Assembly (NCBI GenBank): GCA_023055355.1
Contig: JALJCS010000002.1
Location: 85,337,001-85,401,000 of the forward strand
Direction: 5' to 3'
Source: Agelaius tricolor
Taxonomy: Eukaryota > Chordata > Aves > Passeriformes > Icteridae
DNA: 64,000 nucleotides
The notes under the pieces are model-generated. The model saw nothing but the letters and a program-made list of their open reading frames with translations, ran no database searches and was not told the DNA's origin. Within the stretch, counting starts at the first letter, position 1. Every line of letters begins with the position of its first letter. A program made the translations under genes and the position numbers. This document shows, one piece after another, positions 22,833 through 34,405 of the stretch.

Positions 22833-22931
22833 GTAGTACAAGAGATGCCAGAAGCAGATGTTGTGAAAGTTGCAGAGAAGAATCAGTGTTTAGTACAGAA
22901 GGTAGAAAAAGACAGTGATGAGAATAAATGA
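22833..22931 (+). other. Exon-like terminal frame with stop and AATAAA (unproven)
   Basis: TTTCTCTTACCATGCAG ends at 22,832 and resembles a splice acceptor. It is followed by 32 open codons including EMPEADVVKVAEKNQ and QKVEKDSDENK, a TGA at 22,929-22,931 and an AATAAA at 22,933-22,938. The acidic/lysine-rich tail is protein-like, but I do not recognise it. The polyadenylation signal almost touches the stop, which is unusual for an animal gene. This could be a cryptic terminal exon, a pseudogene fragment or chance. Confidence 0.15.
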
Positions 22932-22938
22932 AAATAAA

Positions 22939-25013
22939 TTTGTCTCAACAAACATTTGTCAAGGAGCCTAATTTCTGTGGTACGGACCAAAATTGCTGCT
23001 GACATTTTCTGTAATGAAGTTTCTTCTGATTTGTTCAAAGTCTCCATCTGCACTCTGACTCATCCACTTTATTCCTGGACTGGGCATGTAAGACAGACCT
23101 CCACATCTGCAGGACCCTGGCATCCTTCTGCAAAATGCTCAACCAAGGAAAGGCTGAGGCAGATGGGTACATGCAGACCTGGGGCTGTCCATTTACCACT
23201 ATATAAAATAAGGCCTTCACTGAGAAAATTCAGCTTTGTATCCAGATCCTTCCTTCTGCCTTTTTTCTTTTCCTAATATGAAGTGTTCATTAAACTTTGT
23301 TCTGAATGCTTAAAAGAGTGGTTGTGTTGCATTTTTATGGTTTTTTTCTTTTCTGGCTGGATTTATAAGCAATACAGGTTGGCATAGCTCTATTGAAATC
23401 AGAGGAGTTATCCCAGTTTCCACCAAATGATGCAGATCTGGGGTTTAAAATGCATATTCAGAATGAAAGAGTCATGTAAAGAAAGTAGCTGTGGGTAATG
23501 AGGCAAGGATTTCAGCTAGAGATTTCAGAAGTGTATTTATGAGCCTTAGAGCCACATTTCTCATAGCTAGGGAAATAATATCTGTTCTGTTGCTTGCTTA
23601 ATAAAATTATTCTCTGTTTCAGGAGAACTAGCAAGCCACAGTGCATTTAGAAACTGCTGCATTGGCATTTTGTAAAGTTGAAAAGGACAAGATGTTTGAC
23701 ACATTTAGTGGTCCAACATGTATGTTGTGTTTGTCTTTGGACACACATTCTGTTACCTCTCCTTCTCTGCAGACAATCATTGGCCCGTCAGCATGAATAA
23801 TTTGTTTTGCTCTGGAAAATTTCAGCCTCTGCTAGGATTGACTAAGAGGAATTGTTGCTTCAGCAATAATCTCTGTTGATATGCTGTGTATTAAGCAATA
23901 AGTGGCTGTTGAAATTGATTAATTGTTGAGGTGGAGATGAGATTTTAAGGAAATTTCAAATTCTGTTCATTGCACTCATATTTTTTTATTAACTATCCTT
24001 TGTTGTGCTGCTATGTACAAGATGAATAGAACTTTTTTTTTGTAAGGCTTTTCAGTGTCATACATTACCTTCTAAATGTTTAGGATGTTTGAAAATCCCA
24101 GATATCAGCAGCTCTATTTCCAAGCCTTCACCAAGGAAGGAGACAAGGATAACCTTGTCTTTTAAAACATATTTGTCTGTGGTTTCTTGTGTGACAGCAG
24201 ACCTTTTTTTCCACTTTGATATATATAGGACAAGGAGAAGCACTAGAGCAGGTCTGACCCAAGGTTGATGAAGGTCAGTCTTCTGCAGCTGGCAGCAGAC
24301 AGCACCAGCTGCTTGAAAAGAGCAGACAAGAAGTTTCACAGCTAGTGGCAATTTGAAAATTAACCTTTCAGACATTTTCTCCCAACTTCCATGGGTGGAA
24401 AATTCATTTATGCCTGGAGGCAAGAAGGTTTGCAGGTCTTCCTTTCTTTTTTTCCCTCTCTTTTTTTTTTTCTTTTTCCTTTAGGGTTTGCTACTATAAT
24501 TCTGTCCATTCTTAATACTTGTAGAAAATCTTGGATCTTTTTTCTTGCTGTGAAGCTCTTTGGCTGTGATGGTATACTGTGCCAAAGACAGGTGAATTGA
24601 AATTGGTGTGAAACACCGTATCATTGTATCAGTACAAAATATGTCCCTTTCCAATCTCAGCAAATTTATTGTGTTTCTAAGAGTTTGTGTTATCTGTGCC
24701 TGATTAGTTGCAAATTTTAGGCCACAGTTGTTTTTTGTTTACTTACTGTTATCCCTGTCCCCTTTTTAGCTCTTTGGTCCTTTGAGTGCAAGTTCTTCAA
24801 AGCAGGCTGGTCCTTACACAGCTTTTGTACAGCACTCACTGTGAACATCAGCTATTTGTAAAAGAAAGATATGCATGAAAGTCTAGGGGAACTAAACATT
24901 ATTAACATATTCTGACTCTTATTTGACTAAATATGACTCGGAAAACTAAAAAAAAACTGAGCAAAATGAACACCTCTGCAAATGAAATGCGTTAACAATA
25001 TCACTTGCTCCCA
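22939..25013. other. Unique non-coding sequence, some of it enhancer-like
   Basis: No repeats were recognised. The 23,760-24,010 part is rich in TAAT, ATTA and TTGTT words with little simple-repeat character and may be a conserved non-coding element. A 121-residue antisense frame at 24,058-24,423 has no motif. Confidence 0.45.
24438..24484 (+). repeat. Polypyrimidine tract ending in TTTAG
   Basis: About 45 bases of almost pure C/T end in CCTTTAG. This would make a strong splice-acceptor context on the + strand, but the following frame is not recognisable. It is otherwise a simple pyrimidine-rich repeat. Confidence 0.8.
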
Positions 25014-26010
25014 GTGAATACTAAGGTACTGAGTCTTCTGATCCACCAAAGACTTGAGGTACCTGGAGGAGTTGTGAGGCTGGAGTATTTTGATGGCCAT
25101 ATAACTGGTTTCGGGCCTCTGCTTCCCGCTTTTCTGGGGTTTCTTATCTGTAATGTGAATGATCATGAAAATGATGGCATATTTAATTCTGTGAGAGTGT
25201 TGTATGCGGTCAGAGTTCTTCCACTGAGACTGCTGGAGCTGCTCCTGTTTGCACTATGCAAGGTGAGAATGCTGAAGTGCTGTGTTGGCTCGGGAACATG
25301 AGCTACTTCCCTGCTGCTCCTTATGGCTGATCTCTGAGCTGTCCAAATTTAAAGAATCTAAAAACACCTAAACTTGACATCAATTTATACTTTCACTCAG
25401 AGCCTTTCTGAAGAATTTGACTTAAAGGGAACAGCTTTCACATTAAGACAAAATGGAGTCTATCTTTATTATGTTTTTGGAGGAGATGAGGTAGGTTTGC
25501 AGCAGAGTCTATATAAAAAAATGTCTTTTTTTTTTGGTCTTTGTTTAACTCCTGATCAGCAGGAGTGGAGTTGGAAAGGTCTACTGAGAGAGATAGAAAA
25601 GTTCAAGCTCAACATTAAGTGAAGGACTTTGCTGTTCTGGTTTGCCACTTCTCTTTGTGAAGAGCTGCATAATGATTGTTGCATGGTGCTTTCTTCAGGA
25701 GGTGTTTTGTGGGAAATCTAGAGTGGATGGAGCAAGCTATGGGCGACAATGGCCAACCTTTAAACCTGATGGAAACTTAAATTCATATAGTGTGGCCATT
25801 ATAAACTCAATGCTCAACTCTTTATGCATCTGAAAAAATATCTGACTGCCTCTGCAGTTCAGGAAGGAACCTGGATCCTAAAGCAACTTCTTTTTATGCA
25901 AAGACTCCTCATAGCAACTTTTGCAGCACAGATTGTCACTCTGTTTAGTTTTGCTACAGTCCTAATTCTTGTGTAAATGTGGGTTGCACAATAAATACAT
26001 ATAATGTCTA
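25014..26010 (+). other. Possible three-exon 3' end of an unknown gene (hypothesis)
   Basis: Three open segments can be joined in phase with GT-AG introns. Segment A is open from about 25,014 to 25,262 (…LLELLLFALCK, donor GTGAGA). Segment B is exactly 30 codons, 25,401-25,490 (SLSEEFDLKGTAFTLRQNG, then VYLYYVFGGDE; acceptor TTTCACTCAG, donor GTAGGT). Segment C runs from 25,699 (acceptor TTTCTTCAG) to a TGA at 25,831-25,833. An AATAAA follows at 25,990-25,995. The implied introns are 138 and 208 bp. All three joins are phase 0. I do not recognise the protein and see no start codon or upstream exons. Splice sites were chosen by eye, so chance assembly is quite possible and no function is assigned. 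Confidence 0.15.
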
Positions 26011-29000
26011 TGTATTTGTGGAGGGGAGGGATCTGGGTCTCATCATACTTGTGAATTTTGTGTGAGATTATAGAGTCACATCAGGGCAATCATGTTCTAG
26101 CTGATCTTTAAAGCCAGATCTCAGGGTATTTAAAATTCAAGGTAAATAAATGCTAGCCTTTTCACTACAAGTAGTCCAAGGTGATATGAAGTAGGGGCAC
26201 AGCCCTGTAGAAATGGAGTAACTGAGATTGTTTCCATTCATTGTTGGCAGCATGGCAGTGAGTTATACCAGCTGAAATCAGACTGGATGACACACCTCGC
26301 AGGAACACGGCATTTCTGGTATCAAAAACTGGTGGAGCTTTTTGTGTTTGTCCCATATTTTCCTGTTTTCTGAGTGCTACTTTGTCAAACAATAGCCATT
26401 TCAGTGCTGGTTTATCAAGTCTTCGTGGGTTTGTGCTAATCAGTATTTGTCAGAAAGCAACATATTTCTTTTCAGCCCAGGAAAATAATTCAATTGGAGA
26501 AAAAAATCATTCCATTGCCATAGTTTATCTGCATGATATATCATCAGTGCATAGTAGTGGTATCTCAGGAGACCTCAAATGCAGAACCTGTACTAAGAAG
26601 AAAATATGAGAGCTAATTTTTCTTGTAAGTTACTCTTACAAGAGTTTATTTCTTATTTCCATTCTCTGATGAGGGAAGTAGCCTTTCTCTCCACGTGCCT
26701 GTGAGCTTTATGTGTGCTGGTCTTGGTGGAGGTTCCTATGCTATGAGCACTTTCTGTTCAGGCAGAGACTTGTGCAAATCTTGGGCACCTGCCAACCCTT
26801 CCAGCGCTTCACCAAAATGGGAATTACAGATGGCAGCACAAGGAAGCATAGGTGGGGCCAGCACTCACAGAGAGAGAGGAAATATTTTGCTGGACATCAT
26901 GAACATTTTCAACTTTTTGTATGATGACACAGTTCTGCCCTCCAAATCTGCCCTTGAATGATTCAAGAAAGAGGTGCAACTTCCGATGAATCAGATGATG
27001 GGGTTAGAACCATTAAATTTCACAGGAAAGATTTGCTTCATATTCCAGATTTTTCTAAGCCTGGAGGAACCAAAAAGATGCAAGTAGTGCTTTCAGGGAG
27101 GGGAAATGTTGTAGTGGTATTGATTAGGGAAATTTCTATATCCCAGGCCTATTTAATTTCCCTTTGGCCTCTTTGTTTTATACTGTTAGGTCCTGCACAG
27201 TGCTTTATAAGTTTCCTTCGCAGAGCTCTCTCATTTATGGTTATCTGACTCTGCTTCATTTTTATGCCCATATCGTGGGTTTATTGGATTGGAAAGTTGA
27301 CTACAAGCCATCTAGGGAGGCTGTCAGCAGTAGAATATCACATTACTGAAGTGAACAGAAATTCAGCTCCTGTACGTTTCGATGCTATTTGCTGAACTAA
27401 ACAGAAACATCCTGAGATATTTCCCAGAAGAGGACAATTTTTCATTCAGATATGGTCATGCTATCAACAGGCAACTGGCCATGGCTAAAATAATGCCCTC
27501 AGCATCGTACAAACTCACATAAAACATGAGTTAAGGATGTGTGAAGCAGCTGGAATATGGCATAGCTCAATGCAGTTTACACCCTAGGTCCAAATCCGGC
27601 TCTGCTCATGAAAGGGAACATCAGTGCAAATATTATGGACAGATTTTGGGGATCTTGGATTAACCACAGGCTAAAGGTGTAACTAACAACAATTAACCCC
27701 AAACTGCACTCTAAAGTCTTATCCCATTTTCAAATTCTCCATGGGACTTATACTCCAAAAATCATTGCATCATAACTAAAAACATTTGTATATAGTCTTT
27801 GTTTTTGACTGCACATCTGACCTGAACAAAGAGCTATAAAGCTCAACTGAAGCACCCCTCCCTCTTTCAGAATCATTGCTCAATTTGAATATTACGTATT
27901 GATGCAAAATTTCTTAATTTCATGGCTGGAGGAAAAGCTGTCTCTCTTTTTAAATAGAGATGGAGCCACCTGCTCACCAGAGAGCAGCACAATATATTAA
28001 ATTGACATTGATTTTGCAGACAGTATTGTTTTCACACATTAAAAAAAAACACAGTCACATTTTTGTCATGAGACTAAGCTGGTGCTGTACATGACATTAA
28101 ATAACACTTCCTGGATGGAGCAGTTAGAGAGGTGGAGAAACTAATAACAATTTAAGTTCTTTGGTGCAAAATCAGTTTATTGTATTGGCAGACACATAAA
28201 GAAACAGGCTGCAGGGTGGTGAAAAGGTAGGCAGGTTGACTGATATTAGAATGTATAACTAGGAATAATGGGATGAGTTAAACAGAGAGACCCTCATAAC
28301 ATGAACATCTTGCACTGCAAAATAGTCTCCCCTAGGATAAGAAGAAACAGTTAGCTTATTAAATGAGTCATTTAATATGATTGGAAAAAAAGTTGGAAAA
28401 TATGCTGTAGGGAACAATCCTGGAGACAGACTACTAGACATTACTCTTCATTGCCTGTGGATTATCTGCAGTCACATTTTTTTCCTCATATTCAAAATGT
28501 GGCAGTGAGGTAAATGGAGGTTGTGCCTTTCAATTGCTCAGTTGCACAAGCTGAAAAAAAATGAGGGTTGCTTTCTTAATGGCATTATTTAAGTGAAGAG
28601 CACTGACCTTTTCTTTAGAAAGGAGAACAGGAGACACACTTATAAACTGACAAAACAAAGAATTGCCAGCATGTGAGTTCAAGCTCAGGTAGGAAGATCA
28701 AACACTGAATTCCAGTGCAACGACAGGAAGACCCCTCAGACACTTCCAGCAGTAATGCATGCTTAATCATTTTTTTTTCTTATACAAGCATTTGGAATTT
28801 CAAATTAATTTGTGCAATATTTAGTAAAATCATGCCTAAGGAGTTTGCTTGGTCATCCTTTTTATTCTCTTCCTACTCTCAAATACTCAGAGAGGCAACT
28901 ACTTTTTTTGTATGGTTTGAGTTTCTGTTAAATGTTACATATCTCTGATGATGAAGAGTCATTTGTGCATGCAAACAGAATAAATTATAGTTTTCCCCAC

Positions 29001-32000
29001 CTGACAGAGTCCGTTATGCTGCTAGAATGGTCTACATGGTGGAAATATACTCGAAACTTCAGGTTTGTAGTGATTTAAATGCACAAGGATGTTTCTGCTT
29101 CTGAAATAAGTGGAGTAGTTATTAACTTCAGTTGACACAGCTTTATACCCTAAGTTAGGAGAAAGAAACTCAAGGAAACTCTCCTCTCCCCCATCACTTT
29201 GTGAGAAACTTCAAATTGCTTTGCTGAAAATTTCCTATTACTACTGACTCCTACAGATTAAACTCAACAGAAAAAAATGGAAGTGAGATATGACCTGAGC
29301 AGAAATCCCCTTATTCTCCTGGACATTAAGACACTTTTTCACTCAACAGCTTTCTTACAATCTTTACGCTGTAGTTTCTCAGTACACTGTCACACAGTAA
29401 TAGGCAAAGTGATCCAAGAGTGCTGTAGGAGCTCTGGTCCAGAGGGCAAAATGGACCCACAGAACCCCTGAGGAAAGCAAATTCTGTTTAGTATCCACTC
29501 ACTCCTGCTTTGCACTCAGTGAGAAAGAGTGCCTGGCTGTGTGAATTCAGATTTGGCAACTCAATGACCAGTAACAGCAATAAAGTGCTTTCTCATTGTT
29601 TTTGGCTTTGGGAACAGATAAGCAGTGGGCCAGACACAGCAGTCAGGTGCTTTTTCTTGCCTGTTAGACACTGAAAGACAAAGAATTAGCATGTACATGG
29701 ATGTCTATGTATGAATGTCCACATATACACAAATACATACCATTACTAGTCTATCTGCTTGCATACCTAGGGCTTATGAAATGAAAAGCAGATGTCACCG
29801 ACAGATATTTAACTAGCAAAGCTTTAGCAATGTCCATTATCTCTGGATAAAGAAGGTGATTGAGATTTAATGCTCTTTTCTTCCTAAGCCTCTGTGAATG
29901 GTGGAGCCCAATACTGTTCAAATTATTGAAGAGAGGTCCTGCACAAGCACAGGTATTTATAAGAGAAATGGGCAGTCAAGTAGGGAATGCTCTAGGGTTG
30001 AAGAACCTGTTTCTGTGTCAGTCAGTGCTCTGCTTCATGACTCTTATCCATTAGCTTGCAATGTCTCTGGAGCCAAAGTTAATCCCTCTGGTACACAGAG
30101 ACTCTTCCCATCTGGGAAGCTCACTTGAGGCCTCTCTCTGCTGCTGGGCTGCCAACAGCAAATGGCATAAACTGAAATTCAGACATATTGGGAGATTAAA
30201 TTCCTCTTACACTGCTAATCCTCGAGGGTTTTAGGCATAGCCAAGTGCTAATGCCTTATCTTGCCACCTCTAAAAATGCTCATGTGACTGACAGGCACCA
30301 GATGGGTGAGGAAGCTGGGCAATGTTGGCCTTTTTCCCTCCTTCCTCCCCAGCTCTCAGATAAGGCCCACAGCCCTTCCTTCTGCTCCCAAAGCAAAACG
30401 TTCAGGTCACTATCCCTGCTCTCAACCACCCCACTCCCAGCTCTGGTTGCCACACCCAACCCTTATTTTGCTGGGTGTGCAGATGCAGCCTGGCTAACTC
30501 TTACCCTGTATGGTCTGAAACAGGTGTGCAGCAAACAAGGAAGCCCTGACATGCAGCCTTGGACAGAAAGCAAGCTGCAATTTATAAGTTTCTGCTTTAT
30601 GGATATGTATTTCTATTCAGAACCAATTTGGCAATGTCCAGATGGTCTTGCTAAAACACACATAGCCCAAAAGGAATTCAAACACTCAGTTGTGGGCATA
30701 ACGCTTGTGCAATTGCATAATGCTGCGTGCAATTTTTCTCTTCATATGGGTTTGATTTGGTCACCACTGTTATGTCACAAAGGATCCTGAAGCATTTCAG
30801 ATGTCATTTATGTCCCCCAAACTTGTTGCTCTTATGATAGTCTCCCTTGCATGTCACAAATCCAACTAAGAATAATCTTTCCTTCCATTTAAGATGTACT
30901 TTGTCTCTCCTTTAAAGCAGTATGGGAAAAATGTTTACATGCTGTCAGTAAAAGCTGTATGTAAGAAGCTACACTGCTTTCTTTTTCTTATTTTCATGTT
31001 TGGTTAAAGGTGAGCTTGATTGTTTTTTTATTTATAAACTTTATTTTTAAGGAATATCAACTGACCAACTGATAGCCCAAGAGTTATTCAGACTTTTATC
31101 TGGACATTTGTTACATCTGATTATAATTTTGTTTTGTATCTTCAAGAAATAAGGGACTAATCCTGCCTCAGTTAAAAAAAATTATAAACACATAACAGTT
31201 GCAGTCTTGCATACACCTGTTTGAATAGCATTGTAATTCTGTAAGAGATACTTGGAAACAGGGTAGGTGATCTCTGTGGATAAAGCATTATCATGCTGCA
31301 AGTGAAACTGAATATCCAGAGTTCTCAGTTGGTCCTTTCAGTTTGAATGGGCAATAATCAGGCTGTGAGACTCACCTTGGGGATGGATTGCAGACTGTTT
31401 TGAACAGAAAGAACTCTCTGGATTAGAAGAGGCCAGAGATTTGGTCTGTGCACAGACTCTCTCCTGCATCCTGATTTTTAGTGGGGCCATTTTTCTACTA
31501 GTTTGCTTTGATCATTCTGATTAATCATCCTCAGTGTGAGTATCTCACCATAGTGAACTAATGGCTTTTCAAGTCCTGATATCCTGGTACATGGTCAGAG
31601 CTCCAAAGGGAGAGGAAACACCCCCTTAACAAACTCTCTGTCTGGTCCCAGCATGGGTGAGGGCAGCCTCTACACAATCTGCAGCTAAAGGGAGGCGCTT
31701 CTGCCTCCCGTTCTGCCAGTGCAGCTCCTGGAGCCGTGCTGGGAGCTTGAGCACCTGCAGGGAGTGGGGTCAGGACTGCAGCAGGGCAGAGGGGATGGGG
31801 AGCTGCTGGGAAAATCTCCTCATTTCCTCATTCCTTGGCCCCCAAAATTTGTGTCTGTCTGCATTTAACACTGGAGAGGAGGATGGGGGGAATACTCTCT
31901 GATTGCTCCAACTTACACTTCATGCAGGTACTATTACCAAGGTATGTGCTGTTTTATGAAATTATCAGGTTCTTTCCCTAAACACATTTGTAATTTTTTA

Positions 32001-34280
32001 TTTATTTCAGTCATCAACAGCTGGTAAGAAAGTGATTTCTTGCTGTATTTCAGCTCAATATTTGGATGGTTTAGCTTTTGATTAGAGGTTCATTTTTAAA
32101 CTTAATTATTATGAGTTGTTAAAAAGAAGAAAATCAGTTTAGTTTTTTCCATGAAAAAGCATCTATGTCAGGGGAAGGCATGAGCAGAGTGTGCCTGTTT
32201 GCTAAAAAGCTGCTTTGCATCAGACCCTAGGTCCATTACACCAGCACGATGTTAGTGCCCAGGAAGAGTTTGCAAACCTGTTTATTTTTGTATGAACCTG
32301 CTATCTTTCATAGCCCAACAAGGAAAACAGCAGCCTTGAAAAGAATTTTGTACTGGATAAACATGAGAGGGTTCTCTGTCAGCCTCCCACTGAGCATGTA
32401 CAGAGCAGTGGCTGTGACATGGGGTTTGAGGGATGGTGCCAGATCCCTTTCTGAGACAAACTGCTCTGACTGGTGCCTGGGATATGATGGATGAGGCTAC
32501 ATGGCCCAGCCTCCCCTGTGATGTCCCCTGCTTTTCCAGGACTGCCACCACCCCTCAAGGCTGGCTGCTGTGGCAGTGAGGCAGAGCCTTTCTGAGCTGC
32601 GCAGGCAGGTATGTAAAACAAGAATTAAATAACACGAGCTTTCCTCATTTTAACAGAATGAGAATACCAGAGCTATGGGTGTGAATTTCCTTTAAGAAAA
32701 GAGGTAACATGAAGGGATTTGCCTGATAAAACCCTTTGCCTCTTTGCTTTTCCCAAGGCTATTCCTGCAATCACAATATGGTATTTCTTCCAGAGCCAGT
32801 GAGCAAATCTCCCCATACCCTTTTTCCAATGAAGAGACAGGGATGAGCTGGTCCTGTGGGATGTGTGTGGGTTATGGCTGTTTCACAGCAATAGCAAGGA
32901 TGGGTGACAATCTTGCTGCACTGCAGCTTTGCACCCTCATGCAGGCCATGGCTGAAGGGTCCAAAGAGACTGAGTAGGGACTGATTTGGGGTCCTGGTGT
33001 GGCAGCACTGCTGAGGAGGGTGAGGTGGAACCTGCAAACAGGGGCACTTCTGCCCCTCGCTGTCCAGAGGGCTTGGCTGGTCTGGGCAGTTACTCATGGT
33101 CACTTCTCCACGTGAGACAGGCAGATTTCTGTGAGATCACCTTCCTGCCCAGGGCAAAGCAGCCCACCAAGCCCAAAGGCTGCTGCACCACAGCCCTGCC
33201 CATCTAATCCCTGCTGATGATTACAGATAAATCCCCAGCAGTTCCACGCTGTAGGAGATGGTGTCCTCTGCTGCAGAGGGAGTCACAGGGTTCAGTATGT
33301 CTCCAGTGAAGGTGCAGTGATAGAGAGATCTGGATGATTTGTCCCCTCTAGTGATGGTCTGTCCATTTGGACAGTGACACAACAGGGTGTGCTGGTGGGG
33401 CCTCTACATGGAAAAATCAGGCTGCAGCCTGCTGAACAGGCATTGCCATCATCTTCGGGGATGCATCCTTTTTTAGCAATGCCTAAAATTAGGATGTGGG
33501 CCAATTTTCATGTTGTTTTTTTCCATTTTCTAATTTAATTTTCAACCATGAAATAGCTCATGGTTCCAGAGACAGAAATTCTGCCACCTTGAATATTTGA
33601 GATATTAAAACAATCATCTGGTTTAGCCCCTTTAGACTTCAGGCAAAAATTGTTTTAATTTGGTGCCCAACTAATTAGCTTGCTGAGAGATGTTAATAAT
33701 TAAGCTAATAATTACTACACCTTTGCAATGGACCCTGAGGTAACTTTAATGCAGGTAATTTAAAGATAAAAAATAATTATTTCTGTGTTTTTTATTTTAT
33801 TATTTTTATTTATATTTCTTTATATTCAGGATTATTTTATATTTATATTTCTTTCCCTATTTCAGATGATAAATATGAACCAAAACACATGAAAGTTCCC
33901 TAACTATTGACCAAAGGGAAAAAGAAAAATTGCCATGCTTCAGCATGCTATCAGAGACATTTGGGAAAAAGGACTTTGTTGCCTGGTGCAGTTCTTTTTT
34001 GAGTTATACTGCTCTTTCAGTTATTGAGAAAAAAGCACACCCAGCTTCCTTCTTTGTCCTCTTCTCTCCCCAAGCAGTGTTTAGCCAAGAGTGACCAGCA
34101 CATCTGGGATGTGCAGAATTGGCAAAATAAATTACAAAAGTGAATTCTGTTCCAAGTACAGGAAAAACCCAAACTTCAATCAAAAAAATGAGTGAAAACC
34201 AAACTTCTACAAAAAAAGCTACACACACTTTTAATGGACTTCTTTCCAGCAAAAGGGACAGTGCAACCTTGGAACAACCA
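26011..34280. other. Unique non-coding sequence
   Basis: Eight kilobases have no recognisable gene or interspersed repeat. The longest open frame in the window (181 codons, 30,245-30,790, +) lies here but has no motif or splice context. AT-rich, homeodomain-site-dense patches occur at 27,880-28,050 and 33,650-33,740. Somewhat GC-richer patches occur at 31.65-31.9, 32.4-32.6 and 32.9-33.2 kb. Confidence 0.5.
33780..33863. repeat. T/A-rich low-complexity tract
   Basis: TTTTATTTTATTATTTTTAT and twofold TTTATATTTCTTT words make a low-complexity stretch. Confidence 0.8.
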
Positions 34281-34405
34281 ATTTTTTCAGATGGGGACAT
34301 AGGGATAGAGTCATTAAATGGCTTCCCTAAACCTTAGAGTGACCCATTCTGTGTGGATGGCAGAGCTGGGCACCAGGTGAACACTGTATCCAGGAGTTCA
34401 TGTCT
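34281..34405 (-). mobile_element. MIR-like ancient SINE remnant, antisense
   Basis: The + strand shows the diagnostic order of a reverse-oriented MIR/CORE-SINE. It has 'tttcagatggggacata' (consensus TTTACAGATGGGGAAACTGAGG), then 'gtcattaaatggcttccctaa' (consensus GGTTAAGTGACTTGCCCAA) and 'gtggatggcagagctgggcacca' (consensus GTGGCAGAGCTGGGATT). Strong divergence fits a very old insertion that predates birds. Family assignment among MIR-like SINEs is not possible by eye. Confidence 0.6.

Noticed and set aside
24058..24423. 121-codon antisense frame with a hydrophobic stretch
   Set aside because: No domain recognised and no splice or polyadenylation context. The apparent membrane-like segment is not enough.
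30245..30790. 181-codon open frame, the longest in the window
   Set aside because: No recognisable motif, no supporting splice or Kozak context and no repeat match. A frame of this length is within chance expectation for 64 kb, especially in a locally stop-poor patch.
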